Assembly (NCBI GenBank): GCA_004431415.1
Contig: QPMI01000054.1
Span: forward strand, 388,236 to 452,235
Direction: 5' to 3'
From: Cyanophora paradoxa
Lineage: Eukaryota; Glaucocystophyceae; Cyanophorales; Cyanophoraceae
DNA length: 64,000 bases
The notes beneath the pieces were generated by a model. That model was given only the letters and a program-made list of their open reading frames with translations, was not told the DNA's origin and ran no database searches. The translations under genes were made by a program, and so were the position numbers. Positions 50,844 through 62,300 of this stretch are shown here, piece by piece; position 1 is the stretch's first letter, and the number at the start of each line of letters is the position of its first letter.

Positions 50844-53800
50844 CTAGAGGTACCAGAAGATGGAGCGGACGCTGACCTGCGCCGGGGCGGGGCGCGGGCG
50901 GGCGGCTCTCGCGGGGCGGGCGTGACGGGCCGGGTCGGGCCGGGGCCGGGGGGCGCACGGGGTTGCGGACGCGGTGGCGCTGGCTCTCCCGCGCCCGCCG
51001 CTTCGCCTGCAGCGCCTGCCCCGGCCCGCGCGCCTCAGACCCGGAGGCGAGGGCCGGGGCGGGGCGGGGCGGGGCGGGGCGGGCCTGGTCGAGGAGGAAG
51101 CGGACGTCGAGGCCGACGCGGTTCGCGCACTGCTGCATCCCCGCGAACGACTGCCGCCCCCGCCCCCGCCTCGGCCCCGGCCCCGGCCAGGGGGGGCGAG
51201 GGCCGGGGCGGGGACCTTCGACGCGGTGAGGTCGAGGTGGTCGAGGCGCGGGTGCCGCCGCAGCGCCTCCACGAAGGCCTGGGGCCGGCGTCAGCGCAGC
51301 GCGCGATCGCCGGGGGCCCGAGGGGGCGCGGCGCGCCTGTGCGCCGAGGTCGGTGATGCCGTTCATGCCGAGCTCCAGGCGGCACAGCGTCCGGTTGTAC
51401 AGGCGCGCCGGGCCCAGCGGCGCCGTCGCCGCCGGCCCCGCCCCGCCCCGAACGACGACGACGACGACGACGACGAGGAGGCGGGGCGGGGCGCGGGCGC
51501 CCCCGGGTCGATCCCCGCCGGGTCCGCTAGCGCCGCGGCGAGCGCCCGCGCGCCTGCGGATGCGCGTCGCGCGCGGGTGCGCGCGGGGGCGAAACGGCCC
51601 GGCCGGGGTTCGAACCCTGGTCGCCGACGAAGTTGTAGAAGAGGTCGAGCGAGAGGAGGCTGCAGTTGGAGCGCAGCGCCTCCGCCAGCGCCTGCCGAGG
51701 AGCCTCAGAAAAAGGAGAAGAAGTGGTGGAGGAGGCGGGGCGGGAGGCGGGGCGGGGGCGCACGCGGCAGCCCGGGGCGCGGATGGAGTTGGAGCGGAGG
51801 GAGAGGTCGAGGAGGGGCGGACAGGGGGCCGCCCCCAGGGCCCCCGCCAGAGCCTCAGCCCCCGCGTCCCCGATCCGGTTCCGCCCCAGCGCCAGCTGCT
51901 CCGCAGGTCGGTCTCAAAGGGACCGAAGGGCCCGGGGAGGGTCGCGGGGGGGGGCGCGCCTTGAGGAGGTTGGGGGAGGAGGCGAGGGCGGAGGCCACGA
52001 GCGCCGCCTGCGCGCCCGTCAGGGGCCGCCGTGCGCGCGCGGGGCGGGGCGAGGCCGGCGGGCCTCGCGGTTGGTGAGGGCGTTGCCGCTGAGGTCCAGC
52101 ACCTGCGGCAGCATGCGTGGGCGCGCGGAGCGGGGCGGGGCGCGGGGGCCTCGGGGCGGGGCGCGGGGGCCTCGGGGCGGGCCTGGACGCAGGAGGAGCG
52201 GGAGCGGAGGGCGCGGGCGATGGCCCACACGTCCCCCGCCGCCAGCCCTGCCCCCCCACAGTTGGGAAAGCCGGGACGGGGCGGGGCGGGGCGGGGGCGG
52301 ACCGGCGCCGCGGAGGATGAGCTCGGGGGCCCCGCGGCCGCCCCCGGGCTCCACCTCCCCCTCGCTCCCCTCCCCGCCCGCCCCCTCCAGCTCTTCCTCC
52401 TCCTCCTCGTCGTCGTCGCCGCGGGGCCGGTGGGTCACGAGGTCCCAGCAGGGCCCCATCGAGAGGTGGTACCTGGCCCGCCGGGGCCGGCCCCTCAGAG
52501 GCCGGAGGCGGAGGCGGAGGCGGTTCCCGGCAACATTAATCTCCCCTCCTCCCCGCGCGGCGCACCGCAGGGCGGCGTGGTCGCGGTCGGAGCGGAGGTA
52601 CCACGGCGGGTCGGCCTCGGGCCGGGGCGCCGGCCCCCCCCCGCCCCGCTCCGCCCCGCTCTCCTCCGCCTCGCTCGCGCTGCAGCTGCTCCCCCCGCCC
52701 CCGCCCCCGCCCCCGGTCGCCCTCCGCGCCTTCGCGTGCGGCCCGTGCTCTGCCCCGGAGCCGCCCCCGCCGCCTCCGCCTCGGCATCCGCCGCCGGCGC
52801 CGCCGCGGGGCCGGCCCCGGGCCCGAAGGGGCCTCCTCGGACATGCGGACGAGGGCGGCGAGCTGGCGCCGCCCCCGGCTGAAGCGGTGCCGCCGGCTGC
52901 TCTCCCCCAGCGGCCCCGCCCCGTCCGCCGCGCTCGGCACGTCCGCGCAGCGCCGCAGGAAGAAGCGCGCCATCGCCCGGTGCACCCGCCCGTCTGGCCC
53001 CGCCCGCCCGCCGACCCCGTGAGCCGGGCTCAGAAGGCAGGCTCGGGGCGGGGCGGGGGCACCCTTCTGGGGCCACTCGGGGAGGGCGGCGTCGGGGAGG
53101 ACGTGGGCGCAGGCGTCGCCGCGGCGCCACGCCTCGCACTCCTCGCCCCGCGGGCACCCGCACAGGTACCGCGCCCTCACCGACTGCCGCACCTGCCCCC
53201 GCCCCCGCTCTGAGCCGTGCCGAGCGGAGCGAGATCAGAGGGGCCCCGGGGCGCCTGGGAGTGGAAGAAGTCGACGACGCCGGCGCCGTGGTCCGTGGGG
53301 CGCAGCAGCGTCCCCAGCGCCGCCCGCAGCCGCGCCCAGATCACCCGCGGCAGCTCCCGCAGCTGCCGAGGAGTCGTTCGGAAGAGGGCCGCTGACAGAG
53401 GTGGGCGTCAGGGCGGCACCGCGACGCTGGCGGAGCGGCGGAGGCTGCGGGCGGGGGCGATGCCGCCGGCCCCGGGGCGGCCGTCCCTGGGGGCGGCGCT
53501 GGCGGGGCGGGAGGGGGCCGGAGTGCAGAAGGCGGAGGCGGGCCCGGCGAGGGCGGCGGCCCAGGGGGCGAGCTCGAGGCCGAGGTCGTCCCCCTCGGGG
53601 CTCAGCAGCCCGAGCAGCTCCTCCTCCGCCAGCCCGCCCCTGGCCCCCCCCGCGCGTGAGACGGGGCCGGGAAGGCAGCGGCGCGGGGGAGGGGCGGGGA
53701 CCGGGAGGAGGCGAGGAGGGAGGTGCAGCGGGCGACGAGGCGCCGCCCGTGGTCCGCCTCCAGCCGCCCCAGCACCTGCCCCCGGCCCCCGCCGGCCCCG

Positions 53801-56800
53801 CTCACGTCGGGGCGCTAGCGCCCCCGCCGAGTCTCCGAGGGCGCACCTGGACGAGGAGGAGGGGGAGGGTGCCGGGCAGCGCCTCGATCTGCTCCCCGAG
53901 GCGCTGCGGGGGGTCCCTCCTCGTCAGGGCCCCGCCGGGCGGGGCGGGACGGCGCGGGGCGGGGCGGAGGAAGCGGACGTCGAAGTTTGCGGTGAGGCGG
54001 AGCTCGTCGACCGCCACCGCGAGGAACAGCGGCGACCCCGCGTCTGCGGCGAGGTTAGGGGGAGTGAGGGGGCTGAGGCAGGAGGAGGAGGGCCGGGGGG
54101 TACCTGGCTTGGCGAGGACGCGGGAGGCCTTGGGGGGAGTCAGCGGGCGTGGCGGGGATGCGACAGGAGAGAGAGGAAAGGGGACCTGGGCGGAGTCGAG
54201 GCGCTTGCCCGAGTCGCGCAGCAGCCGCGCCACGAGCCGCGCGCTCTCCTCCGGCGCCAGCGGCGGCAGGCGCAGCTGGGGGTACGGGGTCGGGTTGGAG
54301 GGGGGTGGAAGGGAGTCGGGGTACCTCGGCCGGCGCGGGGCTGCGGTGCCGCAGCCCGTCGAAGGTCCGGCCGTCGACGGCGCTCAGAATGATCTGAGCG
54401 CGCCTGAGCGAGGGGAGGGGCAGGGGGTACAGGAAAACAAGTGGCGCGCCTTGACGTCACGGGGGAGGGTACCGGGGATCCAGTAGAGGGAGAGGGCGCC
54501 GGAGGGGCCCCCGGCGAGGGTCGGGGTGGAGGGGGGGAGGACGGCGCGGGAGCCCCCGGGGGGCGGGGCGGACGGCGCGTGCGGCGATCCCGCCCACGCC
54601 TCCGCCGTCAGCTGCGGGCGAAGATGCGCGTGAGGACCGGGGGAGAAGCTGGAGGGGGTACGGCGCGCCTGGTTGCAGGCGTCGATGACGATGAGGACGC
54701 GGCCGCGGGACCGCCGCTCCCTCAGAAGGCGCGAAAGCTCCACCTAAAAATAGAGTCGGACGCGGCAGGGGGTACGCGGGCCTCCGGACGCGCCTGCAGC
54801 CGGGCGGGGTCGTGGGGGAGGTGGCGGAGGGGTACGCCGAGTGCGCGTGCGAGCTCGCGGCAGAGCCGACTGCGCGCCCGTGAGGGGGCTACTCGTATCG
54901 AGGGGACGGCGGGAGGGGGGGGGTACCGGAGGAGGAAGGGACGGTGGTGGGCCGGGGTAGCCCCCAGGAAGTGGTAGACGACGACGGGCGGGGCGCCGGC
55001 GGCCGCGCCGGCCGTGGCCTGCGCATGCACGGCACGGGCGGCTCGGCTGGGGCGGGCCGCGCGGGGCGCGAGAGGGGCACCTGGGCGGCGGCCTGGGCGG
55101 CCACCTCGGCCCGCGAGCCGCGCTGCTGCGGCGCCGCGTACTGCAAGGGGAGGGAGCACGGGTCAGAGGCGGGAGACGGCGGGGGACGGGGCGGGAGGGG
55201 GCGCCTGCGGGCGGCCCGGGGAGGGCGGCCCGGCCCCGTCCAGCCCCCGCGCCGCCTCCCGCACGAAGGCCGCCAGCCTGCGGGGGTACCAAAACCTGTG
55301 AGGAGGCGGAGGGGCGCGGCGAGCCGGCCGGCGGGGCTGCGCACAGGGAGCTCTTCCCGACGCCGGGCTCGCCTGCGAACGAAGGGAGGTCGAGGTCGCA
55401 AAGGGCGCGGGGCGGAGGGCGAGGAGGAGGGGCGCGCGCCGGTGAGGAGGAGGAGCGGGGGCGAGTCGGGGTCCGCCGCGAAGGCCCGCAGCGACGCCAG
55501 CGCCCCCTCCCGCCCCTGCCACGGAGGAGCTCGCGCCGGCGCCGATGGCCGGCCGGCCCCGCGAGCGGGGGGCGCGCACGGTGAAGAGGCGGAGGCGGGA
55601 CTCGGCAAAGAGGCGCTGCCGCTCCCCCTCCGCCGCCTCCTCCGCCTCCCCGCCCGGCCCCAGCTGCCAGGCGGCGAGGTGAGGGGGGCGCGGGGCGGGA
55701 CCCCGGGGCCCCCACCCGCACCCTCAGGGCTCGCCCGGGGCCGGAGCCCGGGGCGCGGCGGGGGCGGGGAGGGGAAGTCGGCCTCGGCGGCCGCCCGCAG
55801 CGTCTCCTGCGCGCCACGGAGCCCGTCAGAGTCCGACGACGGCGCTCTGCGCCCTGCAGGGGCTCTCTGCCAGCCGCCACCCCCCCCCCTTCCCCCCCCT
55901 TCCCCCCTTCCCCCCCCTTCCCCCCCTCCCCCCCCCCCCCCCCCTGGACTTGCCTTGACGGCGCGGGCGAAGCGGGCGAGGGAGGAGACGGCGGGCGCCG
56001 CCCCGGCCTCCTCCGGCTCCGCGTACCGGCACCTGCCCCGGCGCTCTCAAAGAGAGGGGCGGGAGGAGCGGGCGGGGCGGGGGCACGTGTAGTCGAAGCA
56101 GCGGCAGTCCGGGTGGGCGCGGATGCGCCGAGACAGCTCCGCCAGCCGCGCCGCCTCCCCGGGGCCCTCCCCGCCCACGAACGTCCCCCGCCGCCCCTCT
56201 GCCCCGCCGTCCTCGCACGAGAGAAACGGCTCGGAGAAAGTAGAGTCGCACCGGGGACGTGGTCGAGGAAGGCGGGGTCGCGGAAGAGGGCGAGGCAGCG
56301 CTGCCGCGGGTCCTCCACCTCCAGGAACCCGTACCTGCCGCCCCCGTCGTTGTGAGGCGGGGCCGCCCCCGCCCGCCCCGCCCCGCCCCGCCGCGGGGCG
56401 CCGGCGCACGCGATCTCGATCTCGGTGATGGAGCGGCCGGCGGGCCAGCGGCGGAGCCAGCGGTACTTCTCCTCCCCCCTGCCGCAGACGCGTCAGCGCG
56501 GGAGCAAGGGCGGGGCCGGGGCCGGGGGCGGGGCGGGGACCGGTGGCGGGGGGGGAGGTACTCGGCGGGGACGAAGCCGTAGCGCTGCCCGATCAGCGCC
56601 AGGAACCTGCGGCGGCTTCGTCAGCCGCTTCGGGGAGGGGCGAGCTGGCAGGGCTCGCCAAGGGCGGCAGCGGTCGAGCTCGTCGAGGCAGGTGAGGACC
56701 GCCCCGCGGCCCCGCATCGACACGTCCTCCGCAGTCACACCCCACCGCAGGTCTGCGGGGGAGGCGCTCGGATCGGTGCGGAAGGGAGGGGCGAGGGAGG

Positions 56801-58854
56801 GGTACGGCACCGACGGGGACGAAGCGGACGCGGCGCTCGGCGCCCCACTCGTTCAGCTGCGGGAAGACCTCCTTGTTCTAAAAATAGCGGAGAGGTCAGA
56901 ATCCTTCGCGCGGGACGGGAGGGGCACGGCTTACCAGGCAGTCTCGCTCGCCATGCATGTCAGCGAACGTCGAACTGGGGGAGGGTACGTGAGCGCCTCG
57001 TGTTTGGCGCGGGGTCAACGGGGGCCACACCTGATGAAGACGCGCACGTCCGCCCAGCCGCCTGCGAGCAAGGAGCGGAGGACATCAGGCGTCACGGGGA
57101 TAGAGGGTGGGGGGTACAGGAGCACCGGCGCGGTGGGCGGCGCGGGCGGCTTCGACGCGGCGCGCGAGGGTCGCCAGCGCCGCCTCCCGCAGCTTGGGGG
57201 GGGGGGGAGGTCGAGAGGGGGTACGTCATCAGCGAGGTCGGGGGCGGGGCGGGGGGCGGGCTGGTTGGGGCCCAACCTGCGTGACGGGGTGCGGGCGGCG
57301 GCGGGAGGAGCCTTTGGTGGACGCGCTCGCCGTAGCGGCGGCGGCGGCGGCCGGCGTCCCGCGGCGGGGCCCTGCGGCGCGCGGCGTCGGGGCAGGCGGG
57401 GAGGCGGGCCGGCGTGGGATGCGGGGGCACACCGGGGAGGCGCTGCGGTCGCGCTCGCTGCCGGAGCTGGAGCCGCCGCCCGGGCCGCCGCCGCCGGGGC
57501 CGCCGAGGGAGTAGAAGGGGCCGCGGCGGGAGGAGGAGTCGTGGGGGGAGAAGGTGCCGAGGGAGCGGGAGGAGGGCGAGGCGGTGGAGGCGGCGGGGGC
57601 GGCCAGCGCCTCGATCGCCCGCAGCGCCTTCTGCTCGTTCAGCGCCGCCGGCGCCGGCGGCGGGCTCGGCGGCGGCGGCGCACACTCCAGGCCCGCCACC
57701 GCCGCCTCGGGCGCCCACAGCCGGTCTGCGGGTGCGCGTCGGGGAGCGAGAGGGAGCGGGGCAAGGGACGGGGGGCGCACCGAAGTCGGAGTCGGAGGAG
57801 GGGACGGGGGCGCGTTGAGGGCGGCGGGGCGGGGCACGGGCGCGACGACGAGGCGGCTGCTGCCCGTGCCCGCCGCGCCCCCGGCGGAGGGACGTGGGCG
57901 AGGGGCGGCCGGCCGGCGGCGGCGGGGCCGAAGCTGCCGCGGCCCGTGGGCCCAACGGAGCGCGGGCGGCGGCGGGAGAGCGACTGGTACGGGTCCGTCG
58001 CCGACGGGGAGCCCGGCTCGGCAGGCGGGGACGCGGCGGGGGCGGCGGGGTGCCCGGGGGGGCCCGATCACCTGCGCGGGCGTGGGTACGGGCGCTGCGG
58101 GAGGGAGGGGTACGCCCCCGCCCGCACCCGCGCGATGCGGTCCTGGAAGGAAAGGAAGGAGGAGGCGGGGGGCGCCTCGGGGGCCCCCGGGGTACGCGTC
58201 GGGGTCCAGGGGGCGGGGGCGCGGCCGAGGCGGCGGGGGCCGGAGCGCGGGGTCGCTGGGGGAGTGGCGGGAGGCGGGCCGGAGGGCGCGCGAGGGCGTG
58301 AGCGCGCGGCGCGCCGCCGCCTCGGCGCCGAGGGCGAGGCCCGAGGGCGGGCGCCCGCTGGGGCCCGCCTTGGGCGCCGCCCCGGCGGAGGCGGGGAGGG
58401 CGGCCGGCGGCGGCTCGGAGGCTGGCGGCGGCTGGATGCGGGGCGTGCTGGGCGACACGGAGAGCGAGGGGCGCCGCGGCGGCTTCAGCGGGCTCCCCGC
58501 GCTCGCGTTCGCGCCCCCGTCGATCGAGGGCCTCCGGAGCGCTGCGCGAGCCCTCAGACGGGCGAAAGGGATTCGAGAGCGCCCTCGGAGCGCACCGTAG
58601 GTCGTGACGGGCCCCGCGCTGTGCCCCGCTTGGACGCGCAGGTCGCTCAGCCTCGGCTGCGGGAGCAGCGGCGCGGCTGGCAGAACTCCCCGCGATCCGG
58701 GCCTGATGGGGCTCACGGAGAGCGCGTACGCGCGGCTGGTAGGCGGAGAGAGCGCTGCAGCCGTGGGCGGCGCCCGAGAAGAGCGTTGCGGGGTCATGGC
58801 ACCGCCGCTGCGGGATCCGAGGGAGCTGCCCGTCTGCTGCGCGCGTTCTGCCAT
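50844..58854 (-). CDS. NLR-like STAND NTPase: DUF4062-NACHT-winged helix-LRR
   Basis: Spliced by hand on the minus strand. A Pro/Ala/Ser-rich leader (57300-58854) precedes DUF4062: VRVFISSTFADMHGERDCL across a splice at about 56936-57041, NKEVFPQLNEWGAERRVRFV (56812-56880), DLRWGVTAEDV with CLDELDRC (56675-56752) and FLALIGQRYGFVPAEY (56560-56607). The NACHT NTPase follows: PLLLLTG and the Walker A GEPGVGKSSLC (55341-55372), VVVYHFLGATPAH, the Walker B RVLIVIDACNQ (54671-54702), LYWIPGTLP, PLFLAVAVDELRLT and EQIEALPGTLP. A winged-helix or HETHS-like part includes GVVDFFHSQ and VRARYLCGC. Ribonuclease-inhibitor-type leucine-rich repeats end the protein (about 51200-52350): VLDLSGNALTNREA, LVASALASSPNLL, LLDLSLRSNSIR, LLSLDLFYNFVGDQG, LCRLELGMNGITDLG and LDHLDLTASKV. 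The LRR part could be a separate gene, but no start or stop separates it. Exact C-terminus unknown. Confidence 0.75.
55879..55944. repeat. Poly-C/CCTT microsatellite in an intron
   Basis: Runs of six to fifteen C separated by TT, in an intron of the NLR-like gene close to the acceptor side. Long C runs like these are where base-calling length errors are most likely. Confidence 0.9.
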
Positions 58855-59359
58855 ATTTGGCAGCTACCGCTAATGGGCTAGCTACAGCGGCACATGAAAG
58901 TCAGGTGCGCGCCGGGGTCGACCGGCTCGCCTCGCCGAGCTCAGCATGCGCTCGGAAAGCGTTAGTGAGCCCTGCTTCATCGCGCCAAGCCCGGGAGCTC
59001 GAGCTCGGGTGGTCTGCAAATAGGGGTACGGTAAGGAACGACCAGGAATTGATCCTCGCAACCGGCCGTCTTTGGCACTGCCGACTCGTTTCGGCGCGTT
59101 CGAAAGGCAGGCGCGGCTCGGCCTGCGAGGAGACCGGCCAACCAGCCTGCCCGCGAAGTGCGCGAGTGTGCTTCGTCATAGAGCCTTCGACTCGTTCGAC
59201 GTGAGCGCTTCAGCGTGCGTCTTGCTGGTAAGAAGTTAGCCCACGCGCGCGCCGAGCCCTTCGGAACCTTCGTCGTGACAACGCCGAACTCATGCGTTCG
59301 TCGGCAGGCCGCACAGGATAGCTCCTGGCATCGCTCGCACGGGCGGCATGCACGGAGCG
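58855..59359. promoter_or_regulatory. Divergent promoter region, NLR-like gene / UGGT
   Basis: About 500 bases separate the two divergent start codons. No recognisable promoter motif is visible. An inverted pair GAGCTCGAGCTC (58998-59009) is palindromic. Confidence 0.4.
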
Positions 59360-62300
59360 ATGGCGCGTGCCGGAACGCTGGTCGCGCTTGTCGCGCTCCT
59401 GGCGTGCGCCGGCATCTGTGTCGCGGCGGACGCCCCGTCTTCGGCCGCGGCGCCCCAGAAGGTTGTGCAGGTGCGCTCGCTCTCGCCTCTCGCCGGCCTC
59501 GCGCTGCCGGCGATCCGCCCGGCGGCAGGTCTCGCTCAAGGCCACGTGGGAGTCGACGCCCGTCCTCTTGGAGGCGAGGTGCGGCCAGCGCGCGCCGCGA
59601 ACGAGCCGCTCCGCGAGCGAGCGAGCCGCGCGCAGCGAGGCGGTGGCGGGCATCGGGGGCGAGGAGCTGTTCTGGGACTTCGCGGCGGCGGTAGCCGGCG
59701 GCGCCGGCGAGGGCGCGAGCGCGCGGGAGGCCTACGAGAAGGCCGCCCTGCCCGCCGCCGAGTCGCTCCTCTCCGGAGACGAGCTCAGCCTCCTCAAGAT
59801 CGCCCTCGCCGTCCGCGAGAAGTCCCCCGCCGTCCAGGCCCGCCCCACCCCCCTCGCCCCCGCCCCCGGCCCGCCCCCGTATCCGGCTCACCCCCGCACC
59901 CGTGCGTACCCCCGCAGGCCCAGTTTGAGCTCTCGGCGGACGTGTGCCAGCGGCTGTACTACCGCGGGGCCGTCGCTGCGGAGGCCAAGGGCGGGAAGGC
60001 GCCCGAGGGCCCGGTGGCCGTACCCCCCCTCGCCTTCGGGGCCGCCTGGGCGACCGTCGGCTCCGAGGAGCGCGTCGCCGGCTCTGCCGCCGAGCTCGAG
60101 GCTGCCCTCGGCTCCGCCACCGCCGACGGGTGCGCCCCCCGCCGGCCCCGCGCGCTGCGCCCGGCCCGATGCGAGCGCTTACCCCCCGCAGGTCCTCCCC
60201 CCGGCTCTACGAGCACGACCACGTGCTCCGTCCCCCCGGCTCGGGCGCCTCTACCCCCCTTGTTGTCCTGTACGGCCGCCTGGGGAGCCCCGCCCTGGCG
60301 CCCCTCTACGCGGCCGCCGCCGCCCTCGCCAAGCAGGGCGCGCCCGTACCCCCCTTCAATCGCGTACCCCCCTCCCGCCGCTCAGACGGGCGGCAGGCAA
60401 GGCGATTGTCGTCCTCAGACACTTCCGGGACTGCTCCTCCTCCTCCCCCGGCCAGGTGGGCGTACCCCCCTCGCCCTCTCCGCCGGGTCGGTCCTCGCTG
60501 AATCGCTGCCTTCTCCTCTACCCCCAGAGCGTCGGCAAGCCCATGGCCCTCCAGGGATACGGCGTCGAGGTGCGCCCGTACCATGCGGGATCCGCGTACC
60601 CCCGCCTCGGACCGAGCGCGGTACCCCCAGATGGCGATCAAGAACATGGAGTACATCGCCATCGATGACGCGAATGTGACCGGTACCCTCCAAACTCCCC
60701 TCCCCCTCCCTGCCTTTTTCTCACGTACCCCCGCAGGCAAGGCTGTGGACATGGAGGCGGAGGGGGCGTCCTCGGACGCCGATGCCTCCTCGGCCGTCCA
60801 GGTACCCCCCTCCTCCATCCCCCTCCACAAAATCTTGCCCCCTGAAGGCCCCCCTTCGCCACGTAGGAGGGCGTGGAGTCGTACCTGTTCGAGGCGCTGA
60901 TCAAGAAGAAGCCGTCGCGCCGGGCCGCCCTCGCCGCCCTCCGGTGCCCCGCCCCGCCCCCCGCCCCGCCCCTGCTCCCTGTGGCTAACAAGTTGATGGG
61001 CAGGGAGGAGGTGGCGTCGGGGGCGATGGCCTCCCGCCGCCTCACCGAGAAGCAGCTCCGCGGTCCGCCCGCCCGCCCCGCGCACGCGGAGGAGGCTGAG
61101 CCCGGACGGCGGCTGAGCCTGGCCGCGGGGCGCAGAGCTGGGGATCCAGGCGGCGCAGGCGGTGGGGTCGGCGGAGGACCCCCTGCGGCTGCTGCGGGAC
61201 GTCGCGTGGAACGCCCCGCTCCTCGCCCCCGTCCTCTACCGCCTCGGCGTCGACTCCGCCGTGCGCCCCTCCGCCGCGGGCGCCGCGCGTTCAGTCGCGC
61301 CGCGATGCGAGCCTGGCGGGGCGGGGGCAGGTGCGGCAGGAGGTGGCGGCGACGGGGCGGAGCTTCCGGGCCGGCGACTCGCGGCTCTTCCTCAACGGCC
61401 GCGAGCTCGACGCCGACACCACCGACCCCTTCAAGTGCCCCCGCCCCCTCGCCCCGCCCTTTCTCGCGCCGCCTCATCTCCTTCAGGCTGCTGGACGCGA
61501 TCCGGGAGGAGCTCGCCCTCGTCCGCCGCCTCCGGCCCCTCCGCCTCGCCCCCAAGTCCCTCCAGGCCCGCCCCCGCCCCGCCCCGCCTCGCTTCGTGTG
61601 CCGGCGCTCAAGGGGCGCCCCTCCGCCGGCGCAGCGCGTAATGGGCGCCGGCGTCTCGGCCCGCGAGGGGGGCGCGGGGGGCGCCTCCTCCGCCATCCGC
61701 GTCGACCACCGCGACGACTCGGGTCCGAGCGGGGCCCGCCCCGCGCGGCCCCGCCCCCGCCACCCCTGACGCGCCGCGGCGGCCCCAGTGCTCTACCTGA
61801 ACGACGTGGAGAACGACAAGCAGTACTCCCGCTGGCCCCGCTCCCTCTCTGAGGCGGGCCCCTCCCTCCGCGCCCCCTAGAGACGGAGTCTTCTCTTCGG
61901 TCTGACGCGGCGTGCCCCCCGCAGCTGCTGGCCCCTACGTGGCCGGGCCAGTTCCGCCAGATCCGCCGCAACATCTACACCGCCGTGCGCGCGACCCGCT
62001 CACCCCGGCTCTTGCGTCCCCTGTCCGGCTCACCCGGGGGTACCGCCCTCCAGGTCTTCGTGGTGGACCTCGGGACGACGGACGGGGCCGCGCTGGTCCG
62101 CTCACCCTCTTTTCTCCCCCAACCGTCTTCGTTTGGAGCGCCCAACGCGCACCACGCCGCAGGTGGCCCGCCTGTCGCGCTACATCCAGAACAACGCGCC
62201 CGTCCGCTTCGGAGTGGTCGCGTACCCCGCCACGCGCGCCCTCTCGCCCTCGTCGGACCCGGCCGCGGCGGCGGCGGCGGCGGCGGCGGCGGGCCCCGCT

